From: Caulobacteraceae bacterium
GTDB lineage: Bacteria > Pseudomonadota > Alphaproteobacteria > Caulobacterales > Caulobacteraceae
Assembly (NCBI GenBank): GCA_030446805.1
Contig: JAUJMO010000001.1
Location: 1,238,416 to 1,285,692 of the forward strand
Direction: 5' to 3'
Length of the DNA: 47,277 nt
Part shown: positions 8,896-18,218 of the stretch, piece after piece
How positions within the stretch are numbered: position 1 is the stretch's first letter
Layout: every line of letters begins with the position of its first letter
Position numbers and translations under genes: made by a program
The notes under the pieces: generated by a model
Told to the model about the DNA's origin: nothing
The model's input: only the letters and a program-made list of their open reading frames with translations
The model's database searches: none

Positions 8896-9834
8896 CTATC
8901 TCGGCCTCAACGGCCGTTTCTCGCGCTCCCCGAATTGCAGCCAATGATGCACGCCCGACACCAAGCGACCCTTGCCGATCGCATTGGCCACGTCCTTGTT
9001 GGCTTGCAGATAGTCCTGTTCATCGAAACCTGGAGGCGGTGAGACTTTCGCGGCGGACTTCCGCCGAGCGGCGTAGATGAAGGTGGTTGTGAAGTTCTCC
9101 AGATCATAACTATACTTTGCAATCGGATGCGCAACGCAACCGCGCAGCTCGTAGAACTCGAAACCTCTCGCGCCTAGATAGTTATGGAAGTCGATGAAGA
9201 AGTCCCGACTCTCGACTTGATGCAGGCCGAACTCCCAAACCACCAGGTCGATCCGGCCCAGGCTCAGCGAGACGTCGGCCCCTTTCAGGGCGGAGAGCTC
9301 GTGGCCCTCGATATCGAGCTTGAGGATGTCGACGTGCTCCAAGCCCTGCTTGGCCATGAACAGATCGAGGGTTTCGACGCGGACGGGGTAATGCTGGTCG
9401 AAAGCGATCTCACCGAAGCCCACCGCCGCGCCGGAGTCGTGCGGGTATAGAGACCCGATCGGCGAGCCGTCCTCGTTGGTGTGCAGGGTGGCTTGGCCCG
9501 CCTCGGCGCCCGCCGCGAGTTCGTGCGCCGTTATCAGCGGGAAGTCCTCAGGGGAGAACAGCAGGCTGTCCTCCCGTTCTGCCAGCTCGCGGAAGTTCTC
9601 CGGGCTGGGATCGAACATGTGCACGTGCTCGACCCCACCCGGGAAGCTGTTCAGCAGGGCCTTGGTCCAGAAGCCCTTGTTCGCGCCCACATCCAGCGCG
9701 ACCAGGCCCGAGTGGCGCGACAAGAGGGGACGAAGCGGGTCGATCTCTCCTCCCATGTAGCTGGGCACATGCTCGACCGCCCAGGTGCGGCGGGCCTCCT
9801 CGCGGATGGCCGGATCTCTGTAGGTCCCCCGCAT
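8896..9834 (-). CDS. FkbM-family methyltransferase with C-terminal YLQANKDV module
   Basis: The 312-residue protein has FkbM motif I (LVALDVGANKGFWTKALL), an acidic strand-2 end (HMFDPSPENF) and VDILKLDIEGHELSALKGA. The last ~45 residues form a separate short module (FDEQDYLQANKDVANAI, then HHWLQFGEREKR). It resembles the small motif found in some bacterial glycosyltransferase and surface proteins (F-x2-x-Y-L-x2-N-x-D-V ... H-x3-G-x2-E-x-R). ATG 9834 lies one base from the stop codon of the upstream gene, so the two are almost certainly co-translated. Probably O-methylates a sugar residue. Confidence 0.85.
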   Translation of the reverse strand: MRGTYRDPAIREEARRTWAVEHVPSYMGGEIDPLRPLLSRHSGLVALDVGANKGFWTKALLNSFPGGVEHVHMFDPSPENFRELAEREDSLLFSPEDFPLITAHELAAGAEAGQATLHTNEDGSPIGSLYPHDSGAAVGFGEIAFDQHYPVRVETLDLFMAKQGLEHVDILKLDIEGHELSALKGADVSLSLGRIDLVVWEFGLHQVESRDFFIDFHNYLGARGFEFYELRGCVAHPIAKYSYDLENFTTTFIYAARRKSAAKVSPPPGFDEQDYLQANKDVANAIGKGRLVSGVHHWLQFGEREKRPLRPR

Positions 9835-9835
9835 C

Positions 9836-10867
9836 TCAGCGCCCCCCTGCCGGTGCGGGGGCGCCGGCCTGAGCCGCGGACAGGTCCTGCAACCAGGCGT
9901 CCAGGAGCGGAAGCTCGGCCGTCCCGATCAGCTCCATCCGGACCAGTTCGTGGTAACAGGCGCGCATCGCTTCGGGGATGACCTCCTCACCCGCGGGAAG
10001 ATCGAGCGCCTCGAGCGCGCGCCGGATACGCGCGTTGTGCAGGTAGCCCGGAACCTCCTCGGCGAAGTCGCGCATGAGATCGTGCTCGTTTCGCTCCTGA
10101 TGCACGGTCGCGTGGTGGAAGAGGACGCCCCAGCCGTTCAGATAGGCGATCCGCTGGGCGACGAAGCTCCGCCAGATGTCGGTCACCCGCCAGGAGCAGT
10201 GGGCGGGCAGGTACAGCAGCGGAAAGGCCTTGCGCCACCAAGTCGTGTTTTGGCTGTTGAACGGGCACCAGGCGCCCCGCAGCGCCACGGGTCCGGCGCG
10301 CCGGAAACGCACAGGCAGGGGGAGCAGCAGGCGGTAGATCGCATCCACGTCGGGATCCTCGTCAGCCAGTCCCTGCTGGATGGGGCAGTCCACGACGACG
10401 GAAGGGAGCGCCTCGAACTCGGTGGGCGCCCGCCGCACCTCTTCGAGCGGCAGCCCGCGCGGCCAGATCAGGCCGTCGGCGAAGCGGGCGTAGGTGTTGA
10501 TCCATCCGAATTCGGCGAGCTTGGCCTCCAGCCTCGCTTCGCGCGGCGCCCAGAAGTCGTCGCCCGGGATGTTGTCATCGTCGGTCTCGATGATGACGCC
10601 CGCCCCGTTCCGCATGGCCGCCAGGTAGCCGATGTTCTTTCGCGCATAGTGCCCGACGGGGGCGAGCTCGGCGTAGCGCAGTCCGGTCCGGCGTTGCGCG
10701 TCCAGGTCCAGATAGGTCGCGCCCGGCTGGCTGAAGTCCGCCGGGCTCTTGGAATCGCCAATCAGAATGAATTCCGCCCCCAGGCGCGGGGCCTCCGCAG
10801 CGATGCGCCGGACTGCGGAGGTGGGCTGGTGGATGGTGGTCACCACCACGGCGTAGCGTTCGGACAT
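9836..10867 (-). CDS. STELLO/DUF288-like glycosyltransferase
   Basis: The 343-residue GT-A-like protein begins MSERYAVVVTTIHQPT and has IGDSKSP near 37-42, an acidic metal site ETDDDNIP (94-101) and the block CPFNSQNTTWWRKAF (201-215) followed by LLYLPAHCSWRVTDIWRS. These blocks match my recollection of the STELLO (DUF288, PF03385) family, best known from plant Golgi proteins and nematodes; bacterial members occur in glycan clusters. It starts 3 bp after the preceding gene's stop and ends one base before the FkbM start, so it is part of one operon. Confidence 0.75.
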   Translation of the reverse strand: MSERYAVVVTTIHQPTSAVRRIAAEAPRLGAEFILIGDSKSPADFSQPGATYLDLDAQRRTGLRYAELAPVGHYARKNIGYLAAMRNGAGVIIETDDDNIPGDDFWAPREARLEAKLAEFGWINTYARFADGLIWPRGLPLEEVRRAPTEFEALPSVVVDCPIQQGLADEDPDVDAIYRLLLPLPVRFRRAGPVALRGAWCPFNSQNTTWWRKAFPLLYLPAHCSWRVTDIWRSFVAQRIAYLNGWGVLFHHATVHQERNEHDLMRDFAEEVPGYLHNARIRRALEALDLPAGEEVIPEAMRACYHELVRMELIGTAELPLLDAWLQDLSAAQAGAPAPAGGR

Positions 10868-10870
10868 CGG

Positions 10871-12886
10871 TCAGGCCTCGCCGGGGCGGGGCGGCAGGCC
10901 CAGCGCGCGGCGGACCAGTTGGAGCAGACGGCGCCAATCCAGCTCGTAGTTGCAGTACATCCCGCCCACGATCTCCGTGATCTCCGCAAAGGCGGGAGCG
11001 AGCGGCGGGCGCAATCCCGGCCGGACCTCGGACCACCACTCCAGTTGACAAAGGTGCGCCCATTCGGAATGGGCCACGCCGGGCTTGTCGGCCAGCCAGG
11101 TCACCAGCGCCAGCCCGGACCCGATGGTGACGACGTAGGCGTCGACGGCGAAGGCCCAGTTCAGGCTGTCGTAGAGCGAAACGTCCAGGCCCTCGAACAC
11201 GGTCACCTGGGGCCGGAGGCGGGCGCGCAGCTCGGCGGCGACCTCCGCGCAGTCCGGAGTGCCGTCCAGATAGGCCGACACCGTTCCGAGTTCAGTCTGG
11301 AGCGCATTGAGCAGTTCGGCGTAGCCGTGGGCCTGGTCCACCCAGACCTTGTTGTGCGCCCGCAGATTGATCCAGATGAGCGGACGCGGAACATCGGCCG
11401 GCGGCGGCGCGCCCCGGCTCCAGGCGGCGGCACCCCGCCGCACGCGGTCCGCCAGCGTCTCCGTCACCTGCGCTCCCGTGAGCCGGACGGGGGTGAGGCC
11501 CTCCCGCAGGCAGTGGCCGAACACCTCCCCGGCCGTCGACAAACGCCTCACCCCTCCCTCGGGGATTTCGGGGAACACGCTGCGCACGTCCATGAACGGG
11601 CTGGGCGCCTGCACCACTTCGAGGGTTTGGGGGGCGACGCCGGCGCGAAGCGCGGTCTCGATCCCCCCCAGATCGTTCCAGAAATGATGGCCGAGGTTGA
11701 GCGTGGCCCGGAAAACCGCCGCCGGCCGCGTCGGTCCATGCACATAGGCGTGAACCTCCTGGTGGAGCCGGACGCAGTTGACCTTGAACTCGCGAACGAC
11801 GTCTTCCGGAGGCTCCCACCGAAACTGGGGGTGCAGCATGTGCACCAGCGTCTCCGTCTCGGGCATGTAGATGAACATGCGCGAGCCGGGCCAGTTGCCG
11901 ACGCAGACGTAGAAGACCTCGACGCCTTCGAAGCGGTAGAAGATGTAGGCCGATCCGGGGCGCATCAGGCAGAAGCCGTGCCGTGATCGGAGCAGGCGTC
12001 CGCTCACCGGGCAGTAGGCGGCCATCCCCTCCCCCCGCAGGACGTCGAGCTGAAAGCTCCGGTCGAGATCGGCCAAGGTCCGCAGGAACCCTGACCTGAA
12101 CTCCGGAGCCGGCTCTTGCCGGCCGTAGCTGCGGTGGATCAGCGACGCCTGGACGAACTCGGCCTGGTACCCCTGGCCGAGAAGCTTGCGTCGGTCCTCG
12201 GCCATCATCCCGGGAAAGAGATCGAAGACGGTCAGGCCGTGCTTGGACAAGGCGCCGGTGATCCGCTCCAAGCTCAGGGGCTCGACGGGCGATGGGGCCG
12301 GCCCTCCGACCGTGTTCAGACCACGCCAGACATCGCGAACCGTGCCGTCGTCCCGCTGGAGCACGGAGGAAAGGCGGCGCCGGAAGCTTTCGGCCGCCTC
12401 AGGGCCTTCAACCGCGGCCAGGCGATCGATCAGATGAAAGACGGCGGCCGGTTCGGGGGTCGCGCGCTGCAACTCGTCGATGCTCGCGCGAAGGCGGTCG
12501 GGACCGGCCTCGTCGTCGTCCAGCAGCACAGGCGCGACCTCCACGCCGGTGAACTCAACGGCCTGGCCCTTGACGTTGATCTCGACTTCAACCGCCTCTT
12601 CTCGGCGCAGACTGAGATAGGCCGGCCCTGGGTCGTTGAGATCGCGCGCGACGGGGATCTGGCCGTTGGCTCCCACGGTCCAATGCCCCGGACCCCACAC
12701 GCGTCGGCCGACCTTCATGCGCAGCACGATCCGGTGCACCCCCGGGGGCAGACGCACGGGCGGGCTGCGCAGGAAATAGCCCAAGCGGTGCTCCGGCGTG
12801 CGGAGAAGGCCGTCGGCGTCCAGCGCGGGCGGTTCGTCGCTGGCCGCCGTGATCGCCATCTCCCCGGCGGCGATGAGGACGTTCAA
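10871..12886 (-). CDS. large unassigned protein of the glycan operon
   Basis: I do not recognise this 671-residue protein. Residues 1-120 look like a beta-rich domain ([29 protein letters not shown]). The middle contains a DUF-like block ([41 protein letters not shown]). The C-terminal ~270 residues resemble a glycosyltransferase-type Rossmann domain ([46 protein letters not shown]). The TTG at 12886 overlaps the gmd stop as TTGA; an internal ATG at 12859 is an alternative. It lies between the deoxysugar genes and the STELLO-like gene. A glycosyltransferase role is inference. Confidence 0.65.
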   Translation of the reverse strand: MNVLIAAGEMAITAASDEPPALDADGLLRTPEHRLGYFLRSPPVRLPPGVHRIVLRMKVGRRVWGPGHWTVGANGQIPVARDLNDPGPAYLSLRREEAVEVEINVKGQAVEFTGVEVAPVLLDDDEAGPDRLRASIDELQRATPEPAAVFHLIDRLAAVEGPEAAESFRRRLSSVLQRDDGTVRDVWRGLNTVGGPAPSPVEPLSLERITGALSKHGLTVFDLFPGMMAEDRRKLLGQGYQAEFVQASLIHRSYGRQEPAPEFRSGFLRTLADLDRSFQLDVLRGEGMAAYCPVSGRLLRSRHGFCLMRPGSAYIFYRFEGVEVFYVCVGNWPGSRMFIYMPETETLVHMLHPQFRWEPPEDVVREFKVNCVRLHQEVHAYVHGPTRPAAVFRATLNLGHHFWNDLGGIETALRAGVAPQTLEVVQAPSPFMDVRSVFPEIPEGGVRRLSTAGEVFGHCLREGLTPVRLTGAQVTETLADRVRRGAAAWSRGAPPPADVPRPLIWINLRAHNKVWVDQAHGYAELLNALQTELGTVSAYLDGTPDCAEVAAELRARLRPQVTVFEGLDVSLYDSLNWAFAVDAYVVTIGSGLALVTWLADKPGVAHSEWAHLCQLEWWSEVRPGLRPPLAPAFAEITEIVGGMYCNYELDWRRLLQLVRRALGLPPRPGEA

Positions 12887-13935
12887 TCGCCGCCTCGGCC
12901 AAGCAGTTGGAGGTCGGCGTGGACCATCTCTGTCACCAGGTCGTCGAAGCTGACCGTGGGCGACCAGCCGAGCCTGGCCCTGGCCTTGGCCGCATCGCCT
13001 TGAAGCCTTTCCACCTCGGCCGGCCGGAAATAGCGAGGGTCGATCCGCACCAGGATCGCACCCGTGCGAGCGTCGCGACCGACCTCGTCCACGCCCGCGC
13101 CGGACCAGTCGATCGATCGGCCGACCACGCCGAAAGCCTTCTCAGCGAACTCGCGGACGCTGTGGGTCTCCCCAGTGGCCAGGACGTAATCGTCCGGCGC
13201 CTCCTGCTGCAGCATGCGCCACATGCCCTCGACATAGTCGCGGGCATGTCCCCAGTCGCGCACGGCCTCGAGATTGCCCAGGTAAACGGTCGACTGCCGG
13301 CCGTGTTCGATGGCCGCCACCGCCCGCGAAATTTTGCGGGTGACGAAGGTCTCGCCGCGGCGAGGGCTCTCATGGTTGAACAGGATGCCGTTGGACGCAT
13401 GCAGCCCATAGGCTTCGCGGTGGTTCACCGTGATCCAGTGGGCGTACAGCTTGGCGACCGCGTAGGGGCTGCGTGGATAAAAGGGCGTGGTCTCCGATTG
13501 AGGGGCGACCGAGCTCTTTCCGTACAGCTCCGAAGTGGAGGCCTGATAGAAGCGCGTGCCGCCTTCCAGCTTGAGCAGACGAACGGCTTCAAGCAGTCGG
13601 AGCACGCCCAACCCGTCCGCGTTGGCCGTGTATTCCGGCGTCTCGAAGCTGACGTGCACGTGGCTCTGGGCGCCCAGGTTGTAGATCTCGTCCGGCGTCG
13701 TTTCCTGCACCAGGCGGATGAGGTTCGTGGAGTCGGTCAGGTCGCCGTAGTGGAGGGTGAAGTCGGCGCCGGGCTCGTTCCAGTCATGCCGGAGGTGGTC
13801 GATCCTGCCGGTGTTGAACGAGGAAGAGCGGCGCTTGACGCCGTGAACCATGTAGCCTTTGGCCAGGAGCAGTTCGGCGAGATAGGACCCGTCCTGACCC
13901 GTGACCCCCGTGATCAGGGCGACTCTCTGTTTCAC
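12883..13935 (-). CDS. gmd: GDP-mannose 4,6-dehydratase
   Basis: The 350-residue short-chain dehydrogenase-fold enzyme makes GDP-4-keto-6-deoxy-mannose from GDP-mannose, the first step to GDP-fucose, rhamnose, perosamine and related sugars. The NADP-binding motif is [20 protein letters not shown] (8-27). The family-specific [16 protein letters not shown], the catalytic ASTSELYGK near 132 and the YAVAK Tyr158-Lys162 pair are all present. Length matches the family. It lies downstream of the reductase gene (10 bp gap) on the same strand. It fixes a 6-deoxyhexose as a building block of the glycan. Confidence 0.95.
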   Translation of the reverse strand: MKQRVALITGVTGQDGSYLAELLLAKGYMVHGVKRRSSSFNTGRIDHLRHDWNEPGADFTLHYGDLTDSTNLIRLVQETTPDEIYNLGAQSHVHVSFETPEYTANADGLGVLRLLEAVRLLKLEGGTRFYQASTSELYGKSSVAPQSETTPFYPRSPYAVAKLYAHWITVNHREAYGLHASNGILFNHESPRRGETFVTRKISRAVAAIEHGRQSTVYLGNLEAVRDWGHARDYVEGMWRMLQQEAPDDYVLATGETHSVREFAEKAFGVVGRSIDWSGAGVDEVGRDARTGAILVRIDPRYFRPAEVERLQGDAAKARARLGWSPTVSFDDLVTEMVHADLQLLGRGGD

Positions 13936-13945
13936 GCGAAGCTCG

Positions 13946-14893
13946 TCAGCGCCGTGCGACGTCGCTGTTGCGGCTGTACCAATCGTAGGTCTCCTTCAGC
14001 CCGGCTGCGAGCGAGTAGGCGGGCTTGAAACCCAGTCCACGGAGCTTGTCCACGTCATAGGCGCGGGAAAGCTGCCCGTTCGGCCTTGTGGAGTCCCAGA
14101 AGACATCCCCGGTGTGCCCGCTAAGCGCGCGCAGGGCCTCCACCAGTTCCCGAATGGACACCACCTGGCCCGAGGCCAGGTTGATCGGCCCCGTCCACCT
14201 CTCGGCGACGATCCGCATCGCCCGCGCCAGGTCCTTACTGAAAAGGAAGTCGCGCCTGGCCGCGCCATCGCCCCAAACCACGACCGGCTCTCCCGTGTGT
14301 GCGGCCCTGTGGAACTTAGAGATCAAGGTCGGCGTCACGTGCCCATGCGCCTCGTCGAAGCGGTCGTGAGGACCGTAGACGTTCGTCGAGATGGAGAAAG
14401 CGTAATCAATGCCGTATTGGGCTCGGTAGGCCTCCAGCTGGGCCAGCATGGTTCGTTTGGCATGGCCGTAGGCCGCCTCCGAGGCGTGCGGCTCGCCCGC
14501 CCACAGATCCTCCTCCTTCATGGGCAAGGCGACCCGATCAGAGTAGATGGCCGTCGAACCCGCCGCCACGATCTTGCGAACGCCCGCGGCGCGCGCCGCT
14601 TCGATCACGCTGCCGTTGATCAGCAGGTTCTCGTAGATCATCTCGCCGGGAACGCCGAGATTGCCGCCGAGACCGGCCACTTTCGCAGCCAGGTGGAAGA
14701 CGACCGCTGGCTTCACAGCGTCCAGACACCGACGGGCGGCGTCCGGGTCGCGGAGATCCGCCTGGGCTCGCGAGACGGTGACGACCTGGTAGCGGCCGCT
14801 GGACCTCAGTTCGTCCACCAGCGCCCGGCCCACCACGCCGGAGGCGCCGGTCACCAGCACGCGTTCGATCGGGTCAGGGGGCGGGGCCAGCAA
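13946..14893 (-). CDS. GDP-L-fucose synthase-like epimerase/reductase
   Basis: The 315-residue NAD(P)-dependent protein has [16 protein letters not shown] at 11-26, the fucose-synthase-like block [12 protein letters not shown] (67-78), Tyr142-x3-Lys146 (YGHAK) and [20 protein letters not shown]. These match the GDP-4-keto-6-deoxymannose 3,5-epimerase-4-reductase family and would take the Gmd product to GDP-L-fucose or a close deoxyhexose. The assigned start is TTG 14893, 3 bp after the upstream stop, with no clear Shine-Dalgarno sequence; a GTG a few codons in is possible. It is slightly short of the FeS/Fcl average, so product stereochemistry is not certain. Confidence 0.8.
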   Translation of the reverse strand: MLAPPPDPIERVLVTGASGVVGRALVDELRSSGRYQVVTVSRAQADLRDPDAARRCLDAVKPAVVFHLAAKVAGLGGNLGVPGEMIYENLLINGSVIEAARAAGVRKIVAAGSTAIYSDRVALPMKEEDLWAGEPHASEAAYGHAKRTMLAQLEAYRAQYGIDYAFSISTNVYGPHDRFDEAHGHVTPTLISKFHRAAHTGEPVVVWGDGAARRDFLFSKDLARAMRIVAERWTGPINLASGQVVSIRELVEALRALSGHTGDVFWDSTRPNGQLSRAYDVDKLRGLGFKPAYSLAAGLKETYDWYSRNSDVARR

Positions 14894-14896
14894 GGA

Positions 14897-15811
14897 TCAA
14901 GACCCGGAGCCGCCGAGGCCCGGTTCGGCGTCTTCGCTCTCCGGCCAGCGGAGCTCGTGCAGGCCGGAGCCGATCTCGTGAAAGGCGCGGGCCCTTGAGC
15001 CGGGTACGGCCACGAAGGTCGTCCGGTCGGCGCGGATCGTATAGGGAGTTGGGATCCAGCACTCCATCACCGTCGAGTAGCCCAGGTCGCCCAGGAGATT
15101 GGCCAAACTGGCTCTCGTGAACCAGAAGCTCACGTCGTTGTTGAGCGAGGCGCCCAGTTGCTGGAGCTTCTCCTCCTCAGAAGAGCCGGGCGCATGCTCC
15201 CGGTAGAGCTTGCCCCAATAGGAGCGCCCCTCGTACTCCGCCTCCACCTCGCTGGTCAGGGACACGCGCGTGTCTATGATGCACACGCCCGTGCACATGG
15301 CGCGGAGGTTCCGGAGGAAGTGGAAAACCTCGGGCTGGTCCAGATGGTAGAGGATGCCCGAGCACAGAACCACGTCGAACACGCCGTCACGCTCACGGTT
15401 GACCTCGAGGACGTCTCCTTGCCTCACCTCCAAGCGGCTCAAGGACAGCGCGCGCCCGGCGAATTCGGCCTTGACCAGATTGACCGTCCGTCCCTCGACG
15501 GCCAGAACGCTGGCGCCTTGCTGCGCGAACTCCACGGCGTACAGACCTTCCCCACATCCCAGGTCGAGCACCCGCAACTCGGTGAAAGGCTTGCGCAGGA
15601 CGTCGCGAGCGAGTTGCAGGAACTTGCTGCTTCTGAAGTTGTCCCCCCGAGGCTGCTCGCCCATGGTGAACACGCCATAGGGCAAGGCGAGATTGTGTGA
15701 GGCCCACGGCCCATGCTGATCGATGATCGCCTGACGTTCGGCCAGAAGGCTGGTTCGATCGGTCGGGAGCCCAGGCGTGAGTCCCCCCTGGCTCGGGTTG
15801 TGTGTGGGCAT
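14897..15811 (-). CDS. class I SAM-dependent methyltransferase
   Basis: The 304-residue protein has an N-terminal segment with WASHNLALPYGVFTMG, motif I VLDLGCGEGLYAVEFAQQG near 81-99, SVLAVEGR, VRQGDVLEV, and FDVVLCSGILYHLDQPEVF. The C-terminal region (SFWFTRASLANLLGDLGY) resembles the substrate lid of sugar methyltransferases of the TylF/methyltransf_11 class. It is the first gene of the five- or six-gene minus-strand operon running to 8896, divergent from the GT4-like gene at 15904 across 92 bp. Likely modifies the deoxysugar. Confidence 0.85.
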   Translation of the reverse strand: MPTHNPSQGGLTPGLPTDRTSLLAERQAIIDQHGPWASHNLALPYGVFTMGEQPRGDNFRSSKFLQLARDVLRKPFTELRVLDLGCGEGLYAVEFAQQGASVLAVEGRTVNLVKAEFAGRALSLSRLEVRQGDVLEVNRERDGVFDVVLCSGILYHLDQPEVFHFLRNLRAMCTGVCIIDTRVSLTSEVEAEYEGRSYWGKLYREHAPGSSEEEKLQQLGASLNNDVSFWFTRASLANLLGDLGYSTVMECWIPTPYTIRADRTTFVAVPGSRARAFHEIGSGLHELRWPESEDAEPGLGGSGS

Positions 15812-15903
15812 TCCGGGTCGCTCCGGGCGTCAGGATTGGATAGAGCCGCAAAAACGGTGTCTACCGTGGGCTCTTCCGCGAGGGACATCGCCTGAAAGGC
15901 GCC

Positions 15904-16830
15904 ATGGGTCGGATCGTCTACTTCTGCCTCCCGAACAAGGGAATAGCCGGCGGCGCGAAGATGATCTTCCGTCACGTCGAGGCCCTGATCGAGCTTGGCC
16001 ACGACGCCGTCGTCTTCACCCGAACGGCTGCCGATGTCCCGGCGTGGTTCGAGAGTCGAGCGCCGGTGATCACAGATGGAGACTTCCGGGCGGACGACAT
16101 CCTCGTCGCTCCGGAGGACTCGCCCACGCTGCTTCGGCAGATGGCGAATGCGCCGCAACGAAAGTTCATCTTCTGCCAGAACCATTTCTATTCCGCACGC
16201 GGCATGGCCAAGCTCTCGGCTACCGAGCTTGCGGCCTATTCCGGAGTGATGGCTTGCAGCCGCACCGTCGCGGACTGGGTGAGCTGGCGGTTCCCGACCC
16301 TATCCGTGCAGGTGGTGCCGGCCTTCGCCGACGAGCGTCGCTTCAGGCCTGCCGAGAAGCAGGACGCCATCGCTCTGATCCCTCGCAAGCGCCCGACCGA
16401 GGCGGCCTACATGCGCGACGTGTTCCGCTTCACCTACGCCCGGCACGCCAAGATGCCGTGGTTCTGGATCGAAGGCGCGCCGGAGGACGAGACGGCCGGA
16501 GTCATGGGGCGGAGCCGGCTGTTTCTGTCCCTCAGCCGCCTGGAGGGACTTGGCATGGCCCCGCTCGAGGCCATGGCGGCGGGTTGCCTGGTGGCCGGGT
16601 TCACGGGCGAGGGCGGTCGGGAGTACGCCACGGAGGACAACGGCTTCTGGGTGGACGGCGACGACCCCGGCGGGGCCGTCGAGGCTCTGGCGAGCGCCGC
16701 CGACCTCGCCGCTACCGGAGGTCCCGCGCTGCAGCGGATGCTGGAGGCTGCAAGCGAGACCGCGGCCCGCTGGTCCCGAACGGAGTTCGTGAAGGCGCTG
16801 GAAGCGCAGTGGAGAGGTTACAAGGGCTGA
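15904..16830 (+). CDS. GT4-like glycosyltransferase (short)
   Basis: The 308-residue protein starts GRIVYFCLPNKGIAGGAKMI, typical of a GT-B N-domain with a glycine-rich loop. It has MACSRTVADWVSWRFP and the C-terminal donor-binding block LFLSLSRLEGLGMAPLEAMA, in which Glu-x7-Glu is intact (EGLGMAPLE). It is about 60-100 residues shorter than common GT4 enzymes, and the linker between the domains is reduced. It closes the glycan cluster on the right. No same-strand partner follows. Confidence 0.8.
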   Translation: MGRIVYFCLPNKGIAGGAKMIFRHVEALIELGHDAVVFTRTAADVPAWFESRAPVITDGDFRADDILVAPEDSPTLLRQMANAPQRKFIFCQNHFYSARGMAKLSATELAAYSGVMACSRTVADWVSWRFPTLSVQVVPAFADERRFRPAEKQDAIALIPRKRPTEAAYMRDVFRFTYARHAKMPWFWIEGAPEDETAGVMGRSRLFLSLSRLEGLGMAPLEAMAAGCLVAGFTGEGGREYATEDNGFWVDGDDPGGAVEALASAADLAATGGPALQRMLEAASETAARWSRTEFVKALEAQWRGYKG

Positions 16831-17172
16831 AGTCGTTGCAGGCCGGACCGATGGCGCTCGGGCTCGCCCAACCGAAGCCGTTCTGGGCTGGCGGAGTCGA
16901 GGGGAATCGAACTCCTCACTTCCTCATTGTGAACGAGGCGCTAGTCGATTTCCGTGTGGTCGCGCAACGATCGCTGACGCGCTTCGCCCGCCCGGCAAGC
17001 TGGCCTTTGGCGTTTGAGGAGGGCTCGGGTGAACCTGCGGGTGACGCGCCGGGAAACGAGGGCTAAGGGGTGCGGCGATATCCTGGCTCGGGCTTGGCCC
17101 TGGCGCTGGTCGAGCACGGACTGCTGCTTGGGGCTCGCGCTCTGGGGTGGGCCGGGTCGGTGGGGGGAGCGA
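16831..17172. other. intergenic region before the hydrolase
   Basis: Apart from the tRNA remnant I see no gene in this 342-bp stretch. Open frames across it lack family resemblance and run out of the flanking genes' shadows. The upstream part of the frame that continues into the hydrolase (from 17014) looks like non-coding translation. Confidence 0.6.
16889..16942 (-). pseudogene. tRNA 3'-half remnant (Ala/Val-like)
   Basis: Read on the minus strand, this has an anticodon arm with loop TTCACAA (CAC), a variable region, a T-arm with GTTCGATTCC and an acceptor 3' strand ending CCA. The D-arm and acceptor 5' strand are absent, and the T-stem has an A-C mismatch. Over 54 nt it matches the intact tRNA-Ala at 19766-19841 at 48 positions by my count. 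It is a non-functional copy and a candidate attachment-site scar. Confidence 0.8.
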
Positions 17173-17895
17173 GTGCAGCTTAGGCGCGAGCGGCTAGTTT
17201 ACGGCGGCTCCGGAGGGCCGTTCGAGGGGTGGGTCTGCTGGGATGCTGCGCACGCCGATCCCCGCCCTGGGGTAATGGTCGTGCACGCCTTTGGCGGTCA
17301 GTCGCAATTTGAAACAGACAAGGCCGCCGCTCTCGCAGAGCTGGGTTACGTAGGATTCGCCGCCGACCTCTACGGGCAGGGCCGTCGCGCCAGTTCTCCC
17401 GAGGAAGCCAAGAGGCTGATGGCGGAACTCGACCGGGACCGGTCCCGCCTACAGCACCGGGTCAATCTCTCGCTCGACCAATTGAAGGAATTGCCGCAGG
17501 TGGATCGCCGGATGACGGCCGCCATTGGGTTCTGCTTTGGCGGCAAATGCGTCCTGGATCTTGCCCGCTCGGGCGCGGACACGCGCGGTGTGGTCAGCTT
17601 CCACGGCCTCTACGACGCACCCACCGAGCCTAGGACGGAGCCCGTCAAAGCGGCGATTATGGCTTTGCACGGCTGGGGTGATCCCCTGAGCCCGCCCGAG
17701 AGCGTCCTGGAGCTTTCGCGTGAATTAACCGAACGGGGCGCCGACTGGCAGCTCCACGCCTACGGCCATACCGGCCATTCTTTCACGAACCCGAAGGCCC
17801 GCGCGCCTGAGCAGGGATTAGCCTATCAGGCATCCTCCGACGCACGAGCATGGCGCGCGATGCGCGACTTCCTCCAAGAAATATTCACGGCCTAG
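17173..17895 (+). CDS. dienelactone hydrolase family protein
   Basis: The 240-residue alpha/beta hydrolase has the Cys-His-Asp triad of the dienelactone hydrolase family: Cys121 in GFCFGGK, Asp170 in HGWGDPLSP and His202 in GHTGHSF. GVMVVHAFGG provides the oxyanion strand. Start GTG 17173 follows a GGGGGAG Shine-Dalgarno sequence and gives normal family length. The longer frame from 17014 adds an Arg/Trp-rich leader with no domain. Substrate unknown; these enzymes cleave lactones or short esters. It sits inside the putative tRNA-flanked island. Confidence 0.85.
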   Translation: MQLRRERLVYGGSGGPFEGWVCWDAAHADPRPGVMVVHAFGGQSQFETDKAAALAELGYVGFAADLYGQGRRASSPEEAKRLMAELDRDRSRLQHRVNLSLDQLKELPQVDRRMTAAIGFCFGGKCVLDLARSGADTRGVVSFHGLYDAPTEPRTEPVKAAIMALHGWGDPLSPPESVLELSRELTERGADWQLHAYGHTGHSFTNPKARAPEQGLAYQASSDARAWRAMRDFLQEIFTA

Positions 17896-17957
17896 ACTAG
17901 CGTCACGCTGCAGTACCGGAAAGAAGGCGAGTGCCTCTGAGGCGGGTAGTCACGGCG

Positions 17958-18206
17958 TCAGACCGTCTTTTGGAACCGCACCTGCTCGCTGCCCGGAATG
18001 AGATAGGCCCTGAAGCCGGCGTCCAACCAGGCCCTGGACTGAACAGAGCCGGCAAGCTGATCGGTCTCATTGGCCCACCACTCCGGTCTGCGCGCGCGGT
18101 TCGGCAACATCGCGCCAATCACCCGTTCGATCTGCCTGAAGCTGAGGATCACCTCCGCCGTTCGCGCTCGTCTGAGTTCACCAGTGAGAGGGTCATACTT
18201 CCCCAT
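17958..18206 (-). CDS. small conserved protein (DUF7662-like)
   Basis: The 82-residue protein begins MGKYDPLTGELRRA and has LSFRQIERVIGAMLP and RPEWWANETDQ ... SRAWLDAGFRAY. I recognise this pattern from small hypothetical proteins often annotated as DUF7662 and found on accessory or mobile DNA. Function unknown. ATG 18206 opens it. It ends convergent with the hydrolase and is 12 bp downstream of the next gene on the same strand, so probably cotranscribed with it and the response regulator. Confidence 0.7.
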   Translation of the reverse strand: MGKYDPLTGELRRARTAEVILSFRQIERVIGAMLPNRARRPEWWANETDQLAGSVQSRAWLDAGFRAYLIPGSEQVRFQKTV

Positions 18207-18218
18207 GGCGCTCTCGCC

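Noticed and set aside
9950-11986. 678-residue open frame on the + strand
   Set aside because: It is antisense to the STELLO-like and 671-residue genes, has no family motifs and shows the Arg/Gly/Val-rich composition of a high-GC shadow frame.
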